DNA of 7,225 bases from Mageeibacillus sp. UBA1046. GTDB taxonomy: Bacteria > Bacillota > Clostridia > Saccharofermentanales > DTU023. The notes under the pieces are model-generated. The model did no database searches and was not told the origin of the DNA. It worked only from the letters and a program-made list of their open reading frames with translations. The first letter of the stretch is position 1. Each line of letters opens with the position of its first letter. Where the stretch lies: the NCBI GenBank assembly GCA_002316595.1, contig DCDV01000002.1:6783-14007 (forward strand), in the 5' to 3' direction. Position numbers and translations under genes: made by a program. Of this stretch, positions 1 to 5,497 are shown in pieces.

Positions 1-1044
1 GATGAGCCTTCACTTCAGCTGGAAAAAGACCGGGAGGTCGCTTCTGAGCCTTATGAGTTATCTTCTCTTCAACCGGATGAGAAACTGACGCAGGAAAATA
101 ATATTAAGGAAACAAAAAGCCAAGGGATTCGCCGAATTACCTTAACCCTCCCGAAAGCTGAAGAAGATGATTCTGCTCTGCAGCAAAAACGTGAGAATGC
201 CGAATTAATGCTTACGGAGCTTGCAGATGATCAATCCGCTTTGGATACTGAGCAGGAATCTATGCCGGAATCAGAACATGATTCTTCGCAAAAAGTTGAA
301 CCCGCAGATTGGTCAGACACTGAGCATGCTTCTGTAATTCCCCGCATTCCCAGAGCACAATTGCTCTATCCCGGGTTTGATAATGCTATGGGGTTTTTAC
401 GGGAAAACTTTAAACTTCCTCGTGAGATTCAAATGAATCAACAAAAAAGTTCACGCACCTGGTTATTATCTAAAGTTAATAAAATTGAATCCGCTGAAGA
501 AATTGCAGCCTTCGCATATTCTCTCTCTCGCAATGACCAGGCTTTGCTATTTCCTGTTTTGGCAACCTTGAAGAAGAAAGGTGATATTGAGAAGCTAGAG
601 GAAATAATATTATTATTAAGTAACAAATCACTATATATTCATGGCTGGCTGACTCTGCAGTTCGCCTATCCTCGTTCAACAGTCGCTACTACCCTTACGA
701 AGCTTTGTCTAAAGCTGGAAGATACTTCTTTTTACGGACATAATTATTCTTCACAAAAATTCCACCGCAATCAGAGATATGCTGACGGCGGGTCAAAAAC
801 AGAAATAATCTGGAGCAAAGTTCCTCTTATAACAGAAATATCCCAGCCAAACAGCCGCCATTTTATTAGTGAATTAGTCGATTATTATTTGGACTCAGGG
901 CTCGATTATCAGGAATTTTGTCGGCGGTATGCGATTTACACCGATCTACGACTGGGCATTGCTATCTCGGAAAAAATCGAGGATAAAATCTCTAAGGAAG
1001 GAACGAACTTTCTGCTTGGAAAACGCTTCTTCAGCCAAAATTAA
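1..1044 (+). CDS. Unrecognised protein, C-terminal part (5' end outside the window)
   Basis: The reading frame is open from the first base of the window, so the gene starts upstream; the internal ATG at 208 has no reason to be the start because the frame before it is open and has the same composition. The visible 347 residues fall into two parts. Residues 1 to about 110 are rich in Glu, Asp, Ser and Gln and look disordered. From about residue 112 (VIPRIPRAQLLYPGF) the protein looks folded and mostly helical, with Trp and aromatic residues (for example IHGWLTLQFAYP) and a Lys/Glu-rich end. I see no signal peptide, membrane segment or catalytic motif in the visible part, and I do not recognise the family. 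It ends at TAA 1042-1044; the same frame then stays open to 1227. It lies on the same strand as the transporter operon but is separated by a promoter-bearing gap, so it is probably a separate transcription unit. Confidence 0.75.
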   Translation, partial: DEPSLQLEKDREVASEPYELSSLQPDEKLTQENNIKETKSQGIRRITLTLPKAEEDDSALQQKRENAELMLTELADDQSALDTEQESMPESEHDSSQKVEPADWSDTEHASVIPRIPRAQLLYPGFDNAMGFLRENFKLPREIQMNQQKSSRTWLLSKVNKIESAEEIAAFAYSLSRNDQALLFPVLATLKKKGDIEKLEEIILLLSNKSLYIHGWLTLQFAYPRSTVATTLTKLCLKLEDTSFYGHNYSSQKFHRNQRYADGGSKTEIIWSKVPLITEISQPNSRHFISELVDYYLDSGLDYQEFCRRYAIYTDLRLGIAISEKIEDKISKEGTNFLLGKRFFSQN

Positions 1045-1251
1045 TCAACAATCAGTCTCTATAATTCCATTCTTATACATCTTGACCTGGATCATCAGCG
1101 GACTGATCTTGATCATTTAACAGACAACCCAAATGAAAATTTTAACCATGCATATCAGGTAATTGATCACTCTTGCACAAAAACCGATTTTAAATTATTT
1201 GATAATTATTGTATTCTAACTATGTAATTAATAATAATTACAGAATTAGTT

Positions 1252-1285
1252 TTAATTGTCATAGCAATTCTTGCTGAACAATTAA
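1252..1285. promoter_or_regulatory. Compound inverted repeat over the -35 box (candidate operator)
   Basis: The outer arms are TTAATTGT (1252-1259) and ACAATTAA (1278-1285). Nested inside are AGCAA (1263-1267) and TTGCT (1271-1275) around a 3-base centre. Thirteen base pairs match across 34 bases, with spacers of 3 and 2 bases between the nested arms. The right half covers the -35 box at 1271-1276, which is where a repressor would block polymerase. No T-run follows, so a terminator reading is poor. I cannot assign the dyad to a regulator family, and no regulator gene is in the window. Confidence 0.45.
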
Positions 1286-1299
1286 TGTTATGGTAAAAT
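1271..1299 (+). promoter_or_regulatory. Sigma-A-type extended -10 promoter of the transporter operon
   Basis: The -35 box TTGCTG (1271-1276) is followed by a 17-base spacer and the -10 box TAAAAT (1294-1299). The TG of an extended -10 element lies one base upstream of the -10 box (TGGTAAAAT). Transcription would start near 1306, giving a leader of about 73 bases. It is the best-placed promoter in the gap and the only one with both good spacing and an extended -10. Confidence 0.65.
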
Positions 1300-1309
1300 T
1301 ACGAAATTA

Positions 1310-1357
1310 GTTTGACGCAAATGAGCACCAACATACTTGTATAAAAGAGCGTCAAAC
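1310..1357 (+). promoter_or_regulatory. Leader inverted repeat enclosing a 30-base loop
   Basis: GTTTGACGC (1310-1318) and GCGTCAAAC (1349-1357) are perfect 9-bp complements. If transcription starts near 1306 the stem lies at the very 5' end of the mRNA, and it ends 8 bases before the AAGGAGG site. It could be a 5' stabilising stem, the closing helix of a small regulatory RNA fold, or a DNA operator. The loop does not match any riboswitch class I know, including purine and preQ1. It contains a 7-codon ATG frame (1321-1344) without a ribosome binding site. Confidence 0.5.
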
Positions 1358-1365
1358 ATAATTAC

Positions 1366-1372
1366 AAGGAGG
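1366..1372 (+). promoter_or_regulatory. Ribosome binding site of the lipoprotein gene
   Basis: A perfect AAGGAGG lies 6 bases before ATG 1379. It fixes the start at 1379 and rules out the in-frame TTG at 1337, which would add 14 residues ahead of the signal peptide and lies inside the leader inverted repeat. Confidence 0.9.
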
Positions 1373-1378
1373 AAAGTA

Positions 1379-2644
1379 ATGAAAGCAATCAAGAAGATTC
1401 TTATTCTTCTCGTGGTTTTAGCTATGGTAATGCCTCTAATCGCTTGCCGTAGTGAAGAGCCCGCAGAAACACAAGCTCCAGCTGAAACTGAAGCGCCGGA
1501 AGATACTGAAGCTCCGGAAGATACAGAAGCTCCGGAAGATACAGAAGCTCCAGAGGAAACTGAAGCTCCCGCAGAGGTCGAGCCTTATAAAATCGGTCTC
1601 GTAACCGGGACAGTTTCTCAGGGCGAAGAAGAATTCCAGGAAGCGCAAAATCAAATCGCCAAGCATGGTGCGGACAAGATTCTCCACACCACCTATCCTG
1701 ATAACTTCGCGACAGAGACTGAAACAACAATCTCTCAGGTAGTTAACCTGGCGTCCGATCCTGAAGTCAAAGCTATTGTCTTCAGTCAGGCCGTTCCCGG
1801 TGCTGCAGCCTCTATTGACAGAGTCAGAGAGACTCACCCGGACATGCTTTTCATCACAGGCGTAGTTGCTGAAGATCCGGCAGTTATGTCAGAAAAAGCA
1901 GACGTCAATATGTTAACTGACGAAATCTCCATGGGCGTAACCGTACCAACTGAAGCCAAAAATATGGGCGCAACTACACTGATCCACTATTCATTCCCGC
2001 GTCACCTCGGTTATGCTACAATCGCAACTCGTCTCAACATTATGAAAGAGACATGTGCGGAATTAGGAATTGAACTAGTTGAAGTCACCGCACCGGATCC
2101 CACCAGTGATGCCGGTGTCTCCGGAGCTCAGCAGTTCATCATCGAAGATGTACCCCGCCAGATCCAAGAATTTGGTAAGGATACTGCCTTCTTCTCTACA
2201 AACTGCTCCATGCAAGAGCCTCTGATTCGTCAGGTTTATGAATTAGGCGCTATCATGCCGCAGCAGTGCTGCCCCAGCCCCTATCACGGTTATCCGGCCG
2301 CTCTGTCCATCGATGTTGAAGGACATGAGGGTGATGTTGATTACATGCTCGGACAAATCGCGGGCAAGCTGAGAGAAAAAGGACAAGACGGACGCATGTC
2401 CACATGGGGAGTTCCCATCAACATGCTCATGATCGATATTGGTGTTAATTACGCCATGAAGATCCTTGACGGCGAAATCGAGCGCGGTGATTTGGCAGCT
2501 TTCGAAGCTACCGCTCAAGAAACTGCAGTCGCTCGCGGTCTGGGAGAGCTCCAGCTGAGCAATTATGAGGATCCTGAAAAGGGCGTATTAGAGAATTTCT
2601 ATCTATTGCTGGCCCCCTTCTGTGACTTCACTGAGATTGATTAG
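1379..2644 (+). CDS. DUF3798-family substrate-binding lipoprotein of an ABC importer
   Basis: This 421-residue protein should be the membrane-anchored ligand-binding component of the importer encoded downstream. Residues 1-22 are a lipoprotein signal (KAIKK, then a hydrophobic stretch) ending in the lipobox LIAC with Cys23 as the lipidation site. Residues 31-66 are six hexapeptide repeats of the type TEAPED, an acidic spacer. The folded domain starts at about residue 69 (YKIGLVTGTVSQGEEEF) and contains TYPDNF, a VKAIVFSQAVPG stretch, an HYSFPRH stretch, NCSMQEPLIRQ (275-285) and QQCCPSPYHGYP (295-306). From memory these match DUF3798, a family of unknown function; the fold is probably a two-lobed periplasmic-binding-protein type, but this is inference. 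The ligand cannot be told from the sequence. Cysteines at 226, 276, 297, 298 and 415 are unusual for an exported binding protein. The gene is separated from the ATPase by a hairpin, which would allow the binding protein to be made in excess. Confidence 0.88.
   Translation: MKAIKKILILLVVLAMVMPLIACRSEEPAETQAPAETEAPEDTEAPEDTEAPEDTEAPEETEAPAEVEPYKIGLVTGTVSQGEEEFQEAQNQIAKHGADKILHTTYPDNFATETETTISQVVNLASDPEVKAIVFSQAVPGAAASIDRVRETHPDMLFITGVVAEDPAVMSEKADVNMLTDEISMGVTVPTEAKNMGATTLIHYSFPRHLGYATIATRLNIMKETCAELGIELVEVTAPDPTSDAGVSGAQQFIIEDVPRQIQEFGKDTAFFSTNCSMQEPLIRQVYELGAIMPQQCCPSPYHGYPAALSIDVEGHEGDVDYMLGQIAGKLREKGQDGRMSTWGVPINMLMIDIGVNYAMKILDGEIERGDLAAFEATAQETAVARGLGELQLSNYEDPEKGVLENFYLLLAPFCDFTEID
1469..1576 (+). 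repeat. Six 18-bp tandem repeats encoding the TEAPED stalk
   Basis: Six consecutive 18-base units encode TQAPAE, TEAPED three times, TEAPEE and TEAPAE (residues 31-66 of the lipoprotein). The three central units are nearly identical in DNA, so unit number could vary by slippage without shifting the frame. The product is a Pro-rich acidic linker between the lipidated Cys23 and the binding domain. Confidence 0.9.
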
Positions 2645-2663
2645 GACCGGTAAGCAAGTGATC

Positions 2664-2713
2664 TAATTCTTCAGGCACCGGGATCTGTTAGATACCGGTG
2701 CCTTTTAGAATTA
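2664..2713 (+). terminator. Intercistronic hairpin, probable leaky terminator or 3' stabiliser
   Basis: A perfect 9-bp stem AGGCACCGG (2673-2681) / CCGGTGCCT (2695-2703) is extended inward by ATCT/AGAT around a GTT loop and outward by TAATTCT (2664-2670) / AGAATTA (2707-2713). Only four T residues (2703-2706) follow the central stem, so termination should be partial. The structure ends two bases before the ATPase ribosome binding site. The known parallel is malE-malF-type operons, where such a stem keeps the binding protein mRNA more abundant than the transporter mRNA; applying this here is inference. Confidence 0.7.
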
Positions 2714-2714
2714 A

Positions 2715-2721
2715 AAGGAGG
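2715..2721 (+). promoter_or_regulatory. Ribosome binding site that fixes the TTG start of the ATPase
   Basis: AAGGAGG ends 5 bases before TTG 2727. The next in-frame ATG (2751) has no comparable site and would cut into the first beta strand of the nucleotide-binding domain, so TTG is preferred. Confidence 0.85.
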
Positions 2722-2726
2722 CTATT

Positions 2727-4328
2727 TTGGAGACAGAATATTTGTTGTCAATGAACAACATTAGTAAAGAGTACTTTGGCAACAGAGTGCTCAAGAACGT
2801 TGACCTCCAAGTAAAGGCCGGTGAGATCCATGCGCTCATGGGGGAAAACGGAGCAGGCAAATCCACACTGATGAATATCTTATTCGGAATGCCTGTTATC
2901 CATCAGACTGGCGGCTATGAAGGTCAAGTACAACTTGCAGGTGAGGATATCAACATCACTGATCCTCATGATGCCATGAATTACGGCATAGGCATGGTAC
3001 ATCAGGAATTTATGCTTATTCCGGCATTCACAGTAACACAAAACATTAAACTAGGCCGTGAAACAGGAAAGCCTAATATGCTGCCTTTGATAGATAAAGT
3101 CTTCGGCCGTGATCTAGATACTCTGCAATGGGACGAGATGGCAAAAGACAGCAGGAAGGCGCTTGATTCTATCGGTATGATGAATATCGAAGAATATGCA
3201 AAAGTGGCAGGCATGCCCATTGGTTATCAGCAATTCGTTGAGATTGCACGCGAGATTGATAAAACGGGCATTAAGATTCTCGTATTCGATGAACCTACAG
3301 CAGTTCTGACCGAAAGTGAGGCGGATAGATTGCTGGAAATCATGCGTCTGCTTGCCTCTCGCGGTATCGCCATCATCTTTATTACTCACCGACTTGACGA
3401 AGTAGTGCAAGTAGCCGACAGCCTTACCGTGTTGCGTGACGGTGAATTTGTTGCGCGTAAAGAAGTAGCTGAAACCAGTTATGTGGAAATCGCTCAATTG
3501 ATGATCGGCCGCACTGTTGAGAAACTTGTTGAGGATGAAGATACAGATAAAAGAGAATTGAGCGATGATAGAATAGCTTTAGAGCTTGAATATTATTGTG
3601 TAAATATGCCTGGTGAGCGTGTGCTCGATATGAATGTCAAGATTCGTGACGGAGAGATCTTCGGGTTCGGGGGTTTAGCCGGGCAGGGCAAGATTGGTAT
3701 TCACAACGGCATTCAGGGATTATTTGAAACTGAAGGAAATGTCTATGTCCACGGAGAGTTACTGGATCTCGAAAAACGAGGTGAAGCTTTGCGCAATGAT
3801 ATCGCCTTTGTATCGGAAGATCGGCGTGGGGTAGGCTTACTGCTTAACGAATCAATTGAGAGAAATATCCTCTTCTCAGCAATGCAGGTCAAAAATGAAT
3901 TTTTGAAGGGCGGGCTCTTAGACGGCAAAAAGTCACGTGAACATTCGCTGGAAATGATAAGGCTCCTGGATATTCGCTGCACCGGAACTCAGCAGACAGT
4001 AGGCAGCCTCTCGGGAGGAAATCAGCAGAAGGTTTGTCTTGCCCGGGCGATAACGCTTAATCCTGACATCCTGATGGTAGCTGAGCCGACCAGAGGAATT
4101 GATATCGGCGCTAAGAAGCTCGTTCTGGAACACCTGCGAAAAATGAATCGTGAAGAAGGCGTTACAATAGTTGTGATCAGCTCAGAGTTAGTTGAGCTTC
4201 GCTCTATCTGCGATCGGATCGGGATAGTTTCTGACGGAAAAATCGCGGACATTTTAGCTCCTGATTCACCCGATGCAGATTTTGGTTTGGCAATGTCCGG
4301 ACTGAAGAGAGAGGATGTGGGAGAATGA
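2727..4328 (+). CDS. Fused two-domain ABC importer ATPase (RbsA/MglA/BMP-type)
   Basis: The 533-residue cytoplasmic protein carries two nucleotide-binding domains in tandem and should power the two permeases downstream. Domain 1 has Walker A GENGAGKST (39-47), the Q-loop stretch GMVHQEF, a degenerate signature MPIGYQQ (163-169), Walker B LVFDEPT (D188, E189) and the switch His221. Domain 2 has a degenerate Walker A, GLAGQGKIG (316-324), with Ile323 where Ser/Thr is expected, a canonical signature LSGGNQQK (428-435), Walker B LMVAEPTRGID with Ala452 replacing the Mg-coordinating Asp, and Ser in place of the switch His (VISSE). Asymmetry of this kind is common in the family; it predicts one active ATP site (domain 1 Walker motifs with the domain 2 signature). 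Length is slightly above the usual roughly 500, with extra residues around 97-120. It starts at TTG and ends in a TGA overlapping the next start. Substrate cannot be inferred from the ATPase. Confidence 0.93.
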   Translation: METEYLLSMNNISKEYFGNRVLKNVDLQVKAGEIHALMGENGAGKSTLMNILFGMPVIHQTGGYEGQVQLAGEDINITDPHDAMNYGIGMVHQEFMLIPAFTVTQNIKLGRETGKPNMLPLIDKVFGRDLDTLQWDEMAKDSRKALDSIGMMNIEEYAKVAGMPIGYQQFVEIAREIDKTGIKILVFDEPTAVLTESEADRLLEIMRLLASRGIAIIFITHRLDEVVQVADSLTVLRDGEFVARKEVAETSYVEIAQLMIGRTVEKLVEDEDTDKRELSDDRIALELEYYCVNMPGERVLDMNVKIRDGEIFGFGGLAGQGKIGIHNGIQGLFETEGNVYVHGELLDLEKRGEALRNDIAFVSEDRRGVGLLLNESIERNILFSAMQVKNEFLKGGLLDGKKSREHSLEMIRLLDIRCTGTQQTVGSLSGGNQQKVCLARAITLNPDILMVAEPTRGIDIGAKKLVLEHLRKMNREEGVTIVVISSELVELRSICDRIGIVSDGKIADILAPDSPDADFGLAMSGLKREDVGE

Positions 4329-5497
4329 CAAAGCTGAAAAAGGCAATCGATATTATTGGAATTCCCCGGTTAATTATTGGCTTGTTCTTTATTGCCTTAG
4401 TAATAACCGCTTTAGCAGTAGGTTTAACTCCTTCTTCTCTATTTAGCGACATACTTCGTCGCTGGATGATGTATGCGATATTAGTTCTGGCAATGGTTCC
4501 CGGTGTTCAAAGCGGCATCGGCATGAATTTTGGTATTTCATTGGGTATTGTCAGCGGCTTATTAGGCTCTGTAATCTCTATGGAAGTTGCTTATGTGAAA
4601 GGCTGGTTCTTTCATTTTGGCGCAGGAGCTGCCTGGTTGACTTTATTGCTCGCCTTGCTGATTGGTATAGTTCTGGCTGCGTTTGTAGGCGCTGCCTATG
4701 GCCTGCTTCTCAATAGAGTTAAAGGGTCAGAAATGACAGTCTCTACTTATGTCGGTTTTTCCGCAATCGCCATGATGAATATTGTCTGGATCTTGCTGAG
4801 ATTTCAAAACGGGCAGCTCAGATGGCCAATCGGCTCCGGGCTGAGGAATACTGCCAGCCTGCAAGAATCATTTGGCGGCTTGCTAAGCAACCCTGATGTT
4901 TATTCTCAATCTCGTTCCATAGCAATACCTGCCGGACTTAATGAAGCGGGAAGCGTTACAGTGCAACAGCCCAAGGCGCTTAGCTTTTTAGCAATTGACG
5001 TTGGCGGCAGCGGCTTTGTCCTGCCCCTGGGGCTCATTATGGTTTTTGCCTTGTGCTGCTTAATCATTTGGCTTTTTCTGCGCAGCAAGAAAGGTCTGGC
5101 CATGAGTGCCGCCGGAGAAAATGAATTGTTCGCAGTTTCAAACGGCATAAATGTTGACAGCATGAGGATTCTGGGCACTGCCGTATCTACTGTGCTGGGT
5201 GCAGTCGGCATCATCATGTACGCTCAGACTTACGGCTTTTTGCAGCTGTATAATGCGCCCTTGATGATGGGTTTCGCCGCAGTGGCATCGATCCTCATTG
5301 GCGGCGCCTCCATAGAACGGGCAAGCATTTCCAATGTAATCATAGGCACATTGCTGTTCCAAGGTATTCTGACAGTTGCCCTCCCTGTTGTTAATGCGGT
5401 TATCAATGTTTCAGCTTTGCCTGAAATCATACGTATTATCATCACTAACGGCATCATTCTTTATGCCTTGACTAAAGCGAGGGGGGGAAGAAGATGA
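4325..5497 (+). CDS. ABC importer permease subunit 1 (BPD_transp_2 type)
   Basis: This 390-residue integral membrane protein belongs to the RbsC/LivH/BMP permease superfamily. Hydrophobic segments lie near residues 14-34, 46-60, 66-88, 100-128, 138-159, 228-252, 281-300, 312-328, 336-356 and 366-383. The conserved loop SAAGENELFAVSNGINVD (261-278), before the later membrane segments, is the likely contact with the ATPase, and GFAAVASILIGGAS (316-329) is typical of the family. Between 160 and 228 there is a long hydrophilic stretch, larger than usual, probably outside the cell. The start ATG overlaps the ATPase stop (ATGA, 4325-4328), so translation is likely coupled; only a weak site (GAGG at 4311-4314) precedes it. 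Its C-terminal codons run into a G7 tract. It is paralogous to the next gene: RISR/RRWM regions, KGSEM/KGAEM, SGINVD/NGINVD and GGAS motifs line up, pointing to a heterodimeric channel. Confidence 0.92.
   Translation: MTKLKKAIDIIGIPRLIIGLFFIALVITALAVGLTPSSLFSDILRRWMMYAILVLAMVPGVQSGIGMNFGISLGIVSGLLGSVISMEVAYVKGWFFHFGAGAAWLTLLLALLIGIVLAAFVGAAYGLLLNRVKGSEMTVSTYVGFSAIAMMNIVWILLRFQNGQLRWPIGSGLRNTASLQESFGGLLSNPDVYSQSRSIAIPAGLNEAGSVTVQQPKALSFLAIDVGGSGFVLPLGLIMVFALCCLIIWLFLRSKKGLAMSAAGENELFAVSNGINVDSMRILGTAVSTVLGAVGIIMYAQTYGFLQLYNAPLMMGFAAVASILIGGASIERASISNVIIGTLLFQGILTVALPVVNAVINVSALPEIIRIIITNGIILYALTKARGGRR
5481..5487 (+). repeat. G7 homopolymer just before the permease 1 / permease 2 overlap
   Basis: Seven consecutive G residues lie 6 bases before the ATGA overlap (5494-5497). 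In the permease 1 frame the codons are AGG GGG GGA AGA AGA TGA. The tract also contributes a purine-rich ribosome binding region for permease 2 (GAGG at 5479-5482). It is a candidate slippage site in replication, transcription or translation. Confidence 0.6.

Larger units (their letters stand above)
1045..1378 (+). other. AT-rich intergenic regulatory region
   Basis: This 334-base gap has no convincing gene. Its first part (1045-1227) continues the upstream frame without a stop. A small imperfect hairpin at 1090-1114 (ATCAG/CTGAT core, CGGA loop) has no proper T-run, so no clear terminator for the upstream gene is visible. The second half holds a promoter (1271-1299), a dyad over its -35 box (1252-1285), a leader inverted repeat (1310-1357) and the ribosome binding site of the lipoprotein gene (1366-1372). 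Confidence 0.7.

Noticed and set aside
929..1120. 63-residue frame overlapping the end of the first gene, with a hydrophobic end
   Set aside because: Most of it is a shadow of the first gene in another frame, with no ribosome binding site. The hydrophobic end comes from AT-rich DNA.
1199..1226. TTGATA with a 16-base spacer and TATGTA as an alternative operon promoter
   Set aside because: The -10 match is poor, and in AT-rich DNA such pairs are expected by chance. The extended -10 promoter at 1271-1299 is better and closer.
1244..1313. Direct repeat AATTAGTTT at 1244-1252 and 1305-1313
   Set aside because: Nine AT-rich bases repeated once in an AT-rich gap is within chance expectation, and the copies bear no clear relation to the promoter.
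1337..1378. In-frame TTG at 1337 as the start of the lipoprotein
   Set aside because: It has no ribosome binding site, lies in the leader inverted repeat and would put 14 residues ahead of a complete lipoprotein signal; ATG 1379 has a perfect AAGGAGG.
1436..1837. Reverse-strand frames opposite the lipoprotein gene, with repeated SFCIFRS-type units
   Set aside because: The repeats are the complement of the TEAPED tandem repeat, and the frames have no start signals.
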